From assembly GCF_900112615.1 (NCBI RefSeq), contig NZ_FOMK01000012.1, positions 124,001-188,000 on the forward strand: DNA of 64,000 bases, in the 5' to 3' direction. Under the pieces are notes generated by a model. It worked only from the letters and a program-made list of their open reading frames with translations, had not been told where the DNA came from and searched no databases. The DNA comes from Chitinophaga sp. CF118. Its GTDB lineage: Bacteria; Bacteroidota; Bacteroidia; Chitinophagales; Chitinophagaceae. The position numbers were made by a program, and so were the translations under genes. This document shows positions 53,237-62,198 of this stretch, piece after piece. How positions within the stretch are numbered: the stretch's first letter is position 1; each line of letters begins with the position of its first letter.

Positions 53237-56200
53237 CTAATCCATTTTCTGCCCTACTTTCCTATACCCGAGGTAGAAGAAGAGCGGAAATACCAGCAAT
53301 GTTAATACGGTAGCTGTAATTAACCCTCCAATTACTACGATAGCCAGTGGTTTTGAAGTTTCAGAACCTATCCCTTTTGATAATGCAGCTGGCAGCAAAC
53401 CGATAGCAGCCATCAGAGCAGTCATAACTACAGGGCGTACCCTGGTACGTACCCCATCGCGAATAGCTACTTCCAGTGTATGCTTGTTAAATTCATGCTT
53501 TTTCACCTTCTGCATATTGTTCTTGAATACAGAAATCAGGATCACCCCGTTCTGAATACAGATCCCAAAGAGGGCAATGAAACCGATACCTGCGGATATA
53601 CTGAAGTTGGTTCCCGATATCAGAAGCGCCGCAATACCACCGATGATAGCAAACGGCACATTCAGTAATACCATCCCTGCATCTTTCACATTTCCGAACA
53701 TGATAAACAGGATCAGGAAGATAATGCCCAAACTGACGGGAACGACCTGTGTAAGACGTTTGGTAGCACGCTGCTGATTTTCAAAGTCGCCCGCCCACTG
53801 CATTTCATATCCTTTATCCAGTTTTACCTGTTTATCTACCTTAGCCTGTGCTTCGGCAATTACACTTCCCATATCACGGCCACGGATAGAGAATTTTACG
53901 GCAGTATAACGTCTGTTATCATCTCTGAAAATGATACTTGGACCGGTCAGTGTTCTGATAGTCGCAATGTTCTTGATCGGCACCCGTGCACCCCGTATGG
54001 TAGGAACCATCAGGTCACTGATGCTTTCTGCGGTGTTACGGTATTTTTCCTCATACCGCAGGCGCAGCTGGAATTTACGTTCCCCTTCATAGATCTGCGT
54101 AACGGCTTTACCGCCAATAGCCATTTCAATGATAGCATTGGCATCGGCAGTGGTTACACCATATAATGCCATCTTATTTTCATCCAGTTCGATACGCATT
54201 TCCGGCTGACCAATATTCTTTATCACACCTAGATCTTCCACGCCCTGGATCTTCTTCATGATATCGTACACCTGGTTGGCCTTGCCTTCTGTATAGGTAA
54301 GACTGTCGCCATAAATCTTAACACATAAAGATCCTTTCACACCGGATACTGCTTCTTCCACATTATCCATAATAGGCTGTGAGAAGTTGAGGTTAATACC
54401 CGGATATACGGCCAGCTTCTGTTGCATTTTATCAATCAGTTCCTCCTTTGTAATACCGCTCTTCCATTGTTTCTTAGGATAAATATCCACATGGAATTCT
54501 ATGTTATAGAAACCGGTAGCATCTGTACCATCATTCGGACGGCCTGTTTGCGACATCACCTGTTTCACTTCCGGGAAAGCAAGAATGATACGCCGCATCT
54601 TATTGGCCAGCACCTTGGATTCATCCAGAGATACGCTGAGCGGGCAGGTAGCACGGATATAAATGGCACCTTCATCCAGTTCGGGCAGGAACTCACTACC
54701 CAGGAATCTGAAGCAGAATAAACCAACTACGACCGCTATAACACCAAGCATTAATGAGATGCGTTTATGATGGTAGGTCCATGAGAACATTTTCATGACC
54801 CCGTTGGTAATACCTTCTACAAAGATGTTATGCTTTTCTTTTACATTTTTGCGGAGTAAAATACTGCTCAGTAGCGGTACCAGTGTCAACGTGAGGATCA
54901 GTGCTCCCAATAATGCGAAGCCCAGTGTCCATGCCAGCGGAGAGAACATTTTACCTTCTACCTTTTCGAAAGAGAAGATAGGCAGTAATGCCGCAATGAT
55001 GATCAGTTTAGAGAAGAAGATCGCTTTACCCAGTTCACCACCGGTATTTTTGATGATCCCCAGTTTGGACAGTTTATTAAACCGTTCCATTCCTACTTTA
55101 TGCGAGCGTTCATCAAGAATTACGAAGATCCCTTCAACCATCACAACGGCCCCGTCTATGATAATACCAAAGTCGATAGCGCCCATCGACAGCAGGTTGG
55201 CAGACATCCCCCTTAATGTCAGACAGATGAATGCGAACAATAAAGCCAGTGGGATCACCATAGCTACGATTACGGTAGTACGCCAGTCGGCCATGAACAG
55301 GAATACGATCACCGTTACAAAAATGATCCCTTCCAGCATGTTGTGTAATACGGTATGTGTAGCAAATTCAATCAGATCACTACGATTGTAGAATGTATTG
55401 ATTTTTACATCGGAAGGCAACACCTTATCATTCAGATAGGCAATTCTTTCCTGTACACGTTTGATCACATCACTGGGGTTTTCCCCTTTACGCATCACGA
55501 TGATACCTTCTACTACATCATTCTGATTATCACGACCTACCTGTCCAAGACGGGGAAGATTGGAAACATCTACAGAGGCAATATCTTTAACCAGGATAGG
55601 TGTATTATTGATATTATCTACAATGATGTTACCTATTTCTTCTGCGTTATTCAGCAACCCGATACCACGCACAACATAAGCCTGTGAATTATCTACAATC
55701 ACATCGCCACCCACATTGATATTACTTTTGGAAATGGCATTGTATACATCCAGCGGTGTAATATCATAAGAAGCCAGCTTTTGTGGATTCACGGTGATCT
55801 CATAAGTTTTCACTTCACCACCAAAGCTCACCACATCACCTACACCAGGAACATTTAACAAGCGGCGTTCTATCACCCAGTCCTGCAATGTTTTCAGTTC
55901 CTTTACTGTTTTAGTTTTGCTTTCCAGCGTATACCGGAATATTTCACCCGTAGGGCCGGTAGGCGGTTGTACATCTGGGTCCGCACCATCCGGTACTTCC
56001 ACATCACGTAACAGGTTATTTACCTGCTGGCGGGCAAAAGCATCGTCCACACCATCATCGAAAATAACTTTAACAACAGACAGACCAAACACTGTAGTAG
56101 AACGTACAGATGATTTTTTCTGTACCGGATTCATAGCTATTTCAATGGGAACGGTTACGAATTTTTCTACTTCCTCCGCACTTCTACCCGGCCATTGTGT

Positions 56201-56359
56201 AATAATAGTGATCTGTGTATTGGTAACATCCGGGAATGCTTCGATAGGGATATTCTTAAATGAGATGATCCCCCATATAATAAGCGCTATGGTCGCAAAC
56301 CCTATAAACAGCCGGTTCTTTAAGGAAAAGGCAATAATACTTTTTATGACTTTTTGCAT
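53237..56359 (-). CDS. czcA: CzcA/CusA family heavy-metal RND efflux pump
   Basis: 1040 residues with the RND layout: TM1 at ~14-32, a large periplasmic loop, six TMs at ~340-540, a second loop and five or six TMs at the end. 'FPDVTNTQITIITQWPGRSA' near the N-terminus is typical of the heavy-metal (HME) branch. TM4 reads 'GAIDFGIIIDGAVVMVEG' with Asp402 matching the proton-relay Asp405 of CusA. It pumps a divalent or monovalent metal ion out through the TolC-like partner. It is the last gene of the operon (CzcC-CzcB-CzcA order). The metal (Co/Zn/Cd or Cu/Ag) is not decided by the sequence that I can read. Confidence 0.93.
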   Translation of the reverse strand: MQKVIKSIIAFSLKNRLFIGFATIALIIWGIISFKNIPIEAFPDVTNTQITIITQWPGRSAEEVEKFVTVPIEIAMNPVQKKSSVRSTTVFGLSVVKVIFDDGVDDAFARQQVNNLLRDVEVPDGADPDVQPPTGPTGEIFRYTLESKTKTVKELKTLQDWVIERRLLNVPGVGDVVSFGGEVKTYEITVNPQKLASYDITPLDVYNAISKSNINVGGDVIVDNSQAYVVRGIGLLNNAEEIGNIIVDNINNTPILVKDIASVDVSNLPRLGQVGRDNQNDVVEGIIVMRKGENPSDVIKRVQERIAYLNDKVLPSDVKINTFYNRSDLIEFATHTVLHNMLEGIIFVTVIVFLFMADWRTTVIVAMVIPLALLFAFICLTLRGMSANLLSMGAIDFGIIIDGAVVMVEGIFVILDERSHKVGMERFNKLSKLGIIKNTGGELGKAIFFSKLIIIAALLPIFSFEKVEGKMFSPLAWTLGFALLGALILTLTLVPLLSSILLRKNVKEKHNIFVEGITNGVMKMFSWTYHHKRISLMLGVIAVVVGLFCFRFLGSEFLPELDEGAIYIRATCPLSVSLDESKVLANKMRRIILAFPEVKQVMSQTGRPNDGTDATGFYNIEFHVDIYPKKQWKSGITKEELIDKMQQKLAVYPGINLNFSQPIMDNVEEAVSGVKGSLCVKIYGDSLTYTEGKANQVYDIMKKIQGVEDLGVIKNIGQPEMRIELDENKMALYGVTTADANAIIEMAIGGKAVTQIYEGERKFQLRLRYEEKYRNTAESISDLMVPTIRGARVPIKNIATIRTLTGPSIIFRDDNRRYTAVKFSIRGRDMGSVIAEAQAKVDKQVKLDKGYEMQWAGDFENQQRATKRLTQVVPVSLGIIFLILFIMFGNVKDAGMVLLNVPFAIIGGIAALLISGTNFSISAGIGFIALFGICIQNGVILISVFKNNMQKVKKHEFNKHTLEVAIRDGVRTRVRPVVMTALMAAIGLLPAALSKGIGSETSKPLAIVVIGGLITATVLTLLVFPLFFYLGYRKVGQKMD

Positions 56360-56376
56360 AAGATTCTGCTTCTTGG

Positions 56377-57462
56377 CTATTGAACATTTAGAGCATCGTA
56401 AATAAATACCTGTGAGCTGGTTACTACCTGGTCGCCCGCCTGCAGGCCGGTAACGAAAGACTTATCCTCAATTCTGCGGAGTAATTTAATCTCACGGATT
56501 TCCAGACCGGAGGCCTTTTTCACTACGACATATTGTTTGCTGTTATCCATTACAATCGCGTTCGCAGGAATGCTGAGCATACTGGCGGATGGCTTGGTAC
56601 TTACTTTAATCGTAGCAAACATTTCAGGTTTCAGTTCACCATTTTCATTTGACATACTGATGCGCACTTTCATTGTACGGTTAGCCGGATCAAGTACGTT
56701 GTATACTTTATCTATTTTACCCACATAATCTTTTTCAGGATTAGCCAGTGTGGTTACACGTACTTCATCTCCTAAACGGATACTTGAAATGTCTGCCTCA
56801 TATACGTTAGCAATGATCCATACATTGGAAAGATCTGCTATGGTGAAGAGATTGGCGTTATTATCCTGACGTACTTCAGAGTTGTTGGAAATATTCTTCT
56901 CAATCACATAACCGCTGATAGGAGCTGTTAGCGTGTAAGAGGAACTGGTACCGCCGGTGATAGATGCTACACTTTTTGCACGGTTCAGTTCTGACACAGC
57001 TTTTTTGTAGTCTATCTGTGCGCTTAAATAGTCCTGTTGCGTAGCGAGATTGCTTTCGAACAGTTCTTTTTTCGTTTCCATATTCTTCTTTGCCAGTTCC
57101 ACACTTGATTCTCCAACAGATACATCGTTAGATATGCCGGCAACTTCTGTACTCTGTAAAACAGCCAATACCTGGCCCTGTTTTACGTAATCGCCCATTT
57201 CAACGTGTACGGTTTTGATTTTACCGCTTACCAGGGCATATACTTTTGCTTCTTTGCTTTCATTCGGTTCTATCTTACCATTTAGTTTAATAGATTCTGA
57301 AGGTTGTTCAAAAGTAGCGGGGGATGTTGGTACATTCTTAAACAGGCTATCAGAAATGAGCGCATCGTTTTTAGGAAGTTCCTCCGGATGAGCACCACAA
57401 GCTGTAAGCATACATACAAAAGCAAAAGGAGCGATATATATAGTAAAAGGTTTCATGATCAT
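56377..57462 (-). CDS. RND efflux periplasmic adaptor lipoprotein (CzcB-type)
   Basis: 361 residues. The lipoprotein signal ends at the lipobox 'LTAC' (Cys22), so the protein is lipid-anchored in the periplasm. 'VYALVSGKIKTVHVEMGDYV' and 'QGQVLAVLQS' form the first lipoyl half, a short helical hairpin follows (~115-165), then 'YTLTAPISGYVIEKNISNNS' as the second lipoyl half, and beta-barrel plus membrane-proximal domains to the end. It bridges the RND pump and the outer-membrane channel. ATG at 57456 is an equally good start. It sits 17 bp upstream of czcA. Confidence 0.92.
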   Translation of the reverse strand: MIMKPFTIYIAPFAFVCMLTACGAHPEELPKNDALISDSLFKNVPTSPATFEQPSESIKLNGKIEPNESKEAKVYALVSGKIKTVHVEMGDYVKQGQVLAVLQSTEVAGISNDVSVGESSVELAKKNMETKKELFESNLATQQDYLSAQIDYKKAVSELNRAKSVASITGGTSSSYTLTAPISGYVIEKNISNNSEVRQDNNANLFTIADLSNVWIIANVYEADISSIRLGDEVRVTTLANPEKDYVGKIDKVYNVLDPANRTMKVRISMSNENGELKPEMFATIKVSTKPSASMLSIPANAIVMDNSKQYVVVKKASGLEIREIKLLRRIEDKSFVTGLQAGDQVVTSSQVFIYDALNVQ

Positions 57463-57475
57463 TTTTCAGTTGTAA

Positions 57476-58792
57476 TTAATTATTGAACAAGGTTTTACCA
57501 ACAGCAAAATTCAGCGTTTCTATTGCCTGCATACGGTCGTTTTGCAGTTGATTTATTTGCAGCAGGTTTTCTTTATAAGAATCATAGAAATCTGTGAGTT
57601 CCAGCAGGCTGATATTCTTTTTAAGGAAATTATCATTGATATTATGTAACAGCTGTTCAAAGTCACCGCGGAAACCCGGATCAATAGATTCCAGCATCTT
57701 ATCGGTATTTAATGCTTTGGAATAGGCTGTCTGTACTTCATTCTCTACAGTCATCATCTGTTGTTGTACCTGCAGCTTAGTCTGATCAATGCTGTATTTA
57801 GCAGCCTTAATATTCCCCTGATTTCTGTTAAAGAAGGGAAGGTCCATGCCTACAGTCAGGAAGCTGGCATTATTAACGAAACTGCCTCTTTTATCAAATT
57901 CAGCACCCAGAGTAAGGTCTGGAACTGCTATTGCTTTTTGTAGTTTGTAATTCTGTTCATTGTACAGCTGACTGTTCTTTGCGAGTGCAAGATCCTGTCT
58001 GTTCAGGTAAGCGCTGTCTACCAGGCTTTGCAAGGGTGTTTGTCTTATAGCAGGAATGTTGGCCATTACATCTGCCGGCACATCCAGGGCATACCAGGTT
58101 TTGTTATTCTGTAATAACAGTTGGATTTCTGATTCCAGATCATTCACCTGGTTTTGCAGGGAAGTCCTTTCTGCTTTCAGGCTATATAATAATGAACGCA
58201 GGCGTACAGCATCTTTCAATGTTACTAGCCCTTTAGTTTGCAGATCCTTATAGGTAGCATCCATCTTTTCAAGGGAAGCGATCTGTTCTGCATAGGCATT
58301 CATAGAGTTTTGCAGAAAGTAAGCCTGGTAAAAATTGCTGCGGAGTGTGAAACGCAAAGTTCGCAGCAGGTCGAAAAAGGAGTTTTCAGCCATAGCAGCA
58401 TTGGTTTGCGCTATTTTAACCTGTTTGTTCCTTTTGCCCGCCAGGGAAATCATTTGCTGGATACTTACATCATACTGCCCGGTTTGATTACTAATATCAA
58501 AGTACTTTTTGCGGTCCGGGTTGTAAAGATTACCACTCAGTTGCAGGTTAGGGTTGTTGTACAACCTGGCCTGAATGATTTGTGCGCGGGCAATAGATAC
58601 ATTGTACTTTTCTGCCAGCAACTGAAGGTTTTTATCAAGGAACTGTTTTTCAGCTGCCTGCAGGGTAATATGCAATGTATCCTGTGCACGTACTGACGTA
58701 TGGGCCAGCAGAATGAACAGGCAGCAGGCAAGAATCTTATTACTTGCTACATTCCAGGGGCGGTGTAAAGGTTGAGAATCCCGACTATACAT
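57476..58792 (-). CDS. TolC family outer-membrane channel (CzcC-type)
   Basis: 438 residues with an N-terminal signal region whose hydrophobic core starts late ('ILACCLFILLAHTSVRAQD', ~24-42). Two OEP repeats follow: 'LTLQAAEKQFLDKNLQLLA'-like helices, 'RLYNNPNLQLSGNLYNPDRK' and 'GMDLPFFNRNQGNIKAAKYS'. It forms the trimeric outer-membrane duct for the CzcBA pump. It is the first of the three efflux genes, 114 bp after the small acidic protein gene. Full length, unlike the short TolC-like protein of the EPS operon. Confidence 0.9.
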   Translation of the reverse strand: MYSRDSQPLHRPWNVASNKILACCLFILLAHTSVRAQDTLHITLQAAEKQFLDKNLQLLAEKYNVSIARAQIIQARLYNNPNLQLSGNLYNPDRKKYFDISNQTGQYDVSIQQMISLAGKRNKQVKIAQTNAAMAENSFFDLLRTLRFTLRSNFYQAYFLQNSMNAYAEQIASLEKMDATYKDLQTKGLVTLKDAVRLRSLLYSLKAERTSLQNQVNDLESEIQLLLQNNKTWYALDVPADVMANIPAIRQTPLQSLVDSAYLNRQDLALAKNSQLYNEQNYKLQKAIAVPDLTLGAEFDKRGSFVNNASFLTVGMDLPFFNRNQGNIKAAKYSIDQTKLQVQQQMMTVENEVQTAYSKALNTDKMLESIDPGFRGDFEQLLHNINDNFLKKNISLLELTDFYDSYKENLLQINQLQNDRMQAIETLNFAVGKTLFNN

Positions 58793-58906
58793 CTATATTT
58801 AATTTTAATACAATTTTAAATCTTCGCATAGATTGGCCAGTTGGCCACCCCAAAGGAGCAGCCATCACTGGTCAGTCATAAGAAATTAAGTTGACAGAAG
58901 CGGAAG

Positions 58907-59278
58907 TTATACTTCCGGTGGTGGTGTAAGAATATCGTATGCTATAGAACTCGTTTTCTGTACGGGAGACAGGGGATAGGCCACTGCCAGTTCCTTTGTT
59001 GTTGGTTCATTTATACAACATACAGTTTGTTCCTGACAGGAGATATAATAAGAGATCCCGGAACTGCCGGTGAAGTAATGAGGCTGATCATCATCCTCAT
59101 CCTCTGGTGTGTAATCCGTATGTCCTAATATCACCTGGTCTATATATTCAAAGATGGTGTTAACATCATCTATCTGCCTGCCACAGACATCATACATATC
59201 TTTTTCATCAACCACAGGAATAAACAGGGTTGTATTGATATGAACAAAAAGCAATATGTAGGCGATAGTCTTTACCAT
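58907..59278 (-). CDS. small secreted acidic protein upstream of the metal efflux operon
   Basis: 123 residues with an N-terminal hydrophobic segment ('MVKTIAYILLFVHINTTLFI') that looks like a signal or anchor. The body has an acidic run followed by His ('TPEDEDDDQPHYF'), three Cys ('YISCQEQTVCC') and ends 'SIAYDILTPPPEV'. I recall similar short proteins ahead of CzcCBA operons in Bacteroidota, but have no family name that I trust. The acidic and Cys/His residues could bind metal in the periplasm. It has a TATATTTG box directly upstream and may be the first gene of the efflux operon. Confidence 0.7.
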   Translation of the reverse strand: MVKTIAYILLFVHINTTLFIPVVDEKDMYDVCGRQIDDVNTIFEYIDQVILGHTDYTPEDEDDDQPHYFTGSSGISYYISCQEQTVCCINEPTTKELAVAYPLSPVQKTSSIAYDILTPPPEV

Positions 59279-59292
59279 ACTCTAATACAACA

Positions 59293-59300
59293 CAAATATA
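59293..59300 (-). promoter_or_regulatory. candidate -7 box for the acidic-protein/czc operon
   Basis: CAAATATA on the plus strand reads TATATTTG on the minus strand, an exact TAnnTTTG, 14 nt before the start codon. No -33 TTG was found. Confidence 0.45.
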
Positions 59301-59391
59301 GATTGGTCACATTAGATATCAGTATGGCTTAATGAATTTTAAGACCGTTTTAATCAGATTTTAACGCATTGACAGGATTGTAATAACACCA

Positions 59392-60408
59392 TTATTTCAG
59401 CCAATCACATAGGATTTTGCCTATTTTTTCAAATTCAATAAGGAACCCGTCATGCCCATACGAAGAGTCTATTTCGTGATAGGTAGCATGCGGTAAATGC
59501 TGAGAGAGAAAGAGTTGTTCTTCCGGCGGACAAAGAATATCGCTGGTAATACCAATGATGAGAGCCGGCTGTTTGAGCAGTGCCAGAGTACCTGCCAGAT
59601 CTGTGGTACGGCCACGTGAAATATTATGGCTATCCATCGCTTTGGTGAGCAGCCAGTAACATTGTGCATTGAAACGTTTCACCAGTTTATTGCCCTGGTA
59701 ATTGATATATGAAGTTGCAAGAAAATTGTCTGTCTTTTCTTTATCGGGGTCGGACTGTGTGCGTACAAAGGTCTGGTAATTACGATAGGTGATCATGCCG
59801 ATGGCTCTTGCAGCCTTCAGTCCGTTGGCACCAGCTTCGGGGAAGTTATCCTGCCAGGTACTATCTGCCTGGATAGCCAGTCGCTGGGCGGTATGGATCC
59901 CGATTCCCCAGGCACTTTCTGCCGCACCGGTACTTAAAAGGCATAACCGCTGAATTCTTTCAGGTTCCAGTAGCCCCCATTCAAGTGCCTGATATCCACC
60001 CATAGAACCGCCTACAAGAATGTGGATCTGTTCTATACCCAGATGTTTACGTAATAATACATGTGCTTTTACCATATCCCTTACAGTTACCTGCGGAAAG
60101 GAGTGATAATAAGGTTCATTCGTTGCCGGGTTAATGGAAAGTGGTCCGGAGGAACCGTAACAGGAGCCCAGAATGTTTGCGCATATAATAAAATGCTGAG
60201 CCGGATCAATTGGTTTGTCCGGGCCTACAAGCCCTTGCCACCAATCGGTCACATCCGCGTTTGCTGTCAGAGCATGACAGATCCATACTACATTACTGCC
60301 AGTACTGTTAAGGTGGCCATAAGTATGGTAAGCTATATTTAATTCCGGCAATATAACGCCGGATTCTAAGGTAAATGCCTGATTGTTATGATAGATCTGT
60401 GCCGCCAA
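59392..60408 (-). CDS. metX: homoserine O-acetyltransferase (MetX family)
   Basis: 338 residues if read from the TTG at 60408, which gives the family-like start 'AAQIYHNNQAFTLESGVILP'. No ATG lies nearby; the frame stays open far upstream, but that part is antisense to osmC. The alpha/beta-hydrolase features are 'VWICHALTANADVTDWW', 'NILGSCYGSSGP', nucleophile 'GGSMGGYQALEW' (Ser135), 'TSDILCPPEEQ' (Asp) and 'SYGHDGFL' (His). It activates homoserine for methionine synthesis, with acetyl-CoA (or succinyl-CoA; MetX specificity is not fixed). Divergent from osmC across a palindromic control region, and 0.6 kb from the sulfhydrylase that uses its product. Confidence 0.88.
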   Translation of the reverse strand: MAAQIYHNNQAFTLESGVILPELNIAYHTYGHLNSTGSNVVWICHALTANADVTDWWQGLVGPDKPIDPAQHFIICANILGSCYGSSGPLSINPATNEPYYHSFPQVTVRDMVKAHVLLRKHLGIEQIHILVGGSMGGYQALEWGLLEPERIQRLCLLSTGAAESAWGIGIHTAQRLAIQADSTWQDNFPEAGANGLKAARAIGMITYRNYQTFVRTQSDPDKEKTDNFLATSYINYQGNKLVKRFNAQCYWLLTKAMDSHNISRGRTTDLAGTLALLKQPALIIGITSDILCPPEEQLFLSQHLPHATYHEIDSSYGHDGFLIEFEKIGKILCDWLK

Positions 60409-60427
60409 AACCCCGGAAAAATTTGCG

Positions 60428-60482
60428 CAAATATAACACAAGAAAGGAGAAAAGGATGTTTTCTCTTCTTGTGTTATATTTG
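60428..60482. promoter_or_regulatory. 17-bp perfect inverted repeat joining divergent metX and osmC promoters
   Basis: CAAATATAACACAAGAA (60428-60444) and its exact complement (60466-60482) are 21 bp apart. Each outer end is a TATATTTG -7 box pointing outward, towards metX (20 nt from its start) and osmC (21 nt). Neither has a visible -33 TTG. Confidence 0.7.
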
Positions 60483-60502
60483 TATGATAAACAATGTGAA
60501 AT

Positions 60503-60922
60503 ATGAAGATATCACTACAGAGATTAGATGATGCGTTCAATATGGAAGCTGTAGACGAAGGTGGGCATAAGGTGCTGATGGATTCTTCCGTTGAAAATGG
60601 CGGTAAAAACAATGGAGTAAGACCCATGCAGATGTTACTGATGGGATTAGGTGGCTGCTCTGCAATAGACGTTGCCATGATCCTGAAAAAGCAACGGCAG
60701 GAAGTCAAAGATTTCCGCATCGAAATTGAAGGAGAAAGAGAAAAAGGAAAGGAACCATCTCTTTGGGAAACCATACACCTGATCTTCCATCTTACAGGAG
60801 ATATCGATCCGGATAAAGCAGCCCGTGCCGTGGAACTTTCAATGAACAAATATTGCTCTGTAGCTGAAACCCTGCGTCAGGCAGGAGGCAATCTAACCTG
60901 GGAAACCAGGCTGAACGCTTAA
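60503..60922 (+). CDS. OsmC family protein
   Basis: 139 residues spanning the OsmC/Ohr fold. The two conserved cysteines are Cys52 ('LGGCSAID') and Cys118 ('NKYCSVAETL'); 'PMQMLLMGLGGCSAIDVAMI' is the characteristic helix. Such proteins reduce organic hydroperoxides or act as thiol-reactive enzymes. It is divergent from metX and shares its symmetric promoter, and precedes the MetZ-type gene by 92 bp, so a sulfur-related role is suggested. The YhfA-like branch (with longer beta hairpin 'IEIEGEREKGKEPSLWETI') fits better than Ohr, which is only an impression. Confidence 0.88.
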   Translation: MKISLQRLDDAFNMEAVDEGGHKVLMDSSVENGGKNNGVRPMQMLLMGLGGCSAIDVAMILKKQRQEVKDFRIEIEGEREKGKEPSLWETIHLIFHLTGDIDPDKAARAVELSMNKYCSVAETLRQAGGNLTWETRLNA

Positions 60923-60935
60923 TTACGCTAATCAT

Positions 60936-60994
60936 ATTGACTAAGTCAATTAAATGGCGCAAATAGTAAATGTTATTTTATTGACTTAGTCAAT
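60936..60994 (+). promoter_or_regulatory. twin palindromic operators before the MetZ-type gene
   Basis: ATTGACTAAGTCAAT (60936-60950) and ATTGACTTAGTCAAT (60980-60994) are each palindromic around one central base, and their centres are 44 bp apart, about four helical turns. The second ends 20 bp before the ATG. Confidence 0.75.
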
Positions 60995-61014
60995 TATACA
61001 TAAATAAACCACAA

Positions 61015-62196
61015 ATGGAGAAAGATCAGTATCGCCCGGAAACAAATGCAGTAAGGATACAGACAGAGAGAACCTGGCAAATGGAACATTCCACCCCCTT
61101 GTTCCTGACCTCCAGTTTTACTTATGATAGTGCGGAAGAAATGCGGGCAACATTTGCCGATGAAACAGATAATAATATCTACACCCGTTTCAGTAATCCA
61201 AATGTGGACGAGTTCGTAGAGAAGGTATGTTCACTGGAAAAAGCGGAGGCCGGATATGCTACAGCTTCAGGAATGAGTGCCGTATTTGCCAGTTTTATGG
61301 CTTTGCTGAAAGCAGGTGATCATCTGCTCTCTGCCAGTTCAATATTTGGCTCTACCCATACCGTAATCACTAAATTCCTGCCTAAATGGGGCATTGAATA
61401 CAGCTATTTTGACATCAATAAGCCAGAAAGCATTGAGGCTCTCATCAAGCCTAATACAAAAATGATCTTTGTGGAAAGTCCTTCTAACCCGGGACTGGAA
61501 ATCATCGATATCAGCCTGCTGGCTGCCATTGCCAACAAGCATAATATTATTCTGAACGTAGACAACTGTTTTGCTACACCGGTATTACAACGGCCTATTG
61601 AAGATGGAGCCCATATTGTTACGCACTCTGCCACCAAATGGATGGACGGCCAGGGGCGTGTATTGGGTGGAGTAGTGGTAGGCAGGAAAGACCTTATTAA
61701 AGAAGTGCATACTTTCTGCCGTAGTACAGGTCCTGCGATGTCTCCATTTAATGCGTGGGTACTAAGTAAAAGCCTGGAAACCCTGCATATCCGGATGGAA
61801 CGCCATTCACAGAGTGCACTAACATTAGCTAAGGCACTGGAAGGTCATCCTTTGCTGCAATGGGTAAAATACCCAATGCTGGAAAGTCATCCACAGCACC
61901 ACATTGCTAAGAAACAAATGAGTGGTGGTGGCGGTATTGTATGCTTTGAACTGAAAGGCGGATTACAAAGCGGGGTACGTTTCCTTGACGCCCTGAAAAT
62001 GCTGAGTCTTACAGCTAATCTCGGCGACAGTCGCAGTATAGCCTCACATCCTTCCAGTACAACCCATGCCAAACTGACAGATGAAGAACGCCTGAAGGTG
62101 GGAATAACTCCAGGATTGATACGTATTTCCGTAGGGCTTGAGAATGTGTTGGATATCATAGAGGACATCCAACAGGCGCTGGAAAAAAGTAAATAG
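61015..62196 (+). CDS. metZ: PLP-dependent homoserine sulfhydrylase (MetZ-type trans-sulfuration enzyme)
   Basis: 393 residues of the Cys/Met-metabolism PLP family. 'YTRFSNPNVDEFVEKV' and 'YATASGMSAVFASFMAL' form the cofactor-phosphate region, 'NVDNCFATPVLQRP' holds the PLP aspartate (Asp183), and 'THSATKWMDGQGR' the Schiff-base Lys208. With MetX nearby it most likely condenses O-acyl-homoserine with sulfide to make homocysteine. Cystathionine gamma-synthase/lyase activity is the alternative. Two palindromic sites lie directly upstream, suggesting control by a dimeric repressor. Confidence 0.85.
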   Translation: MEKDQYRPETNAVRIQTERTWQMEHSTPLFLTSSFTYDSAEEMRATFADETDNNIYTRFSNPNVDEFVEKVCSLEKAEAGYATASGMSAVFASFMALLKAGDHLLSASSIFGSTHTVITKFLPKWGIEYSYFDINKPESIEALIKPNTKMIFVESPSNPGLEIIDISLLAAIANKHNIILNVDNCFATPVLQRPIEDGAHIVTHSATKWMDGQGRVLGGVVVGRKDLIKEVHTFCRSTGPAMSPFNAWVLSKSLETLHIRMERHSQSALTLAKALEGHPLLQWVKYPMLESHPQHHIAKKQMSGGGGIVCFELKGGLQSGVRFLDALKMLSLTANLGDSRSIASHPSSTTHAKLTDEERLKVGITPGLIRISVGLENVLDIIEDIQQALEKSK

Positions 62197-62198
62197 CT

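Noticed and set aside
54795..55391. 198-codon plus-strand frame inside czcA
   Set aside because: It is exactly antisense to conserved RND transmembrane segments and has shadow-type Ser/Ile-rich composition.
60409..60849. Upstream extension of the metX frame, antisense to osmC
   Set aside because: The frame stays open, but this part is low-complexity and Ser/Cys-rich, has no family match, and would run through a well-supported gene. The true start is taken as TTG at 60408.
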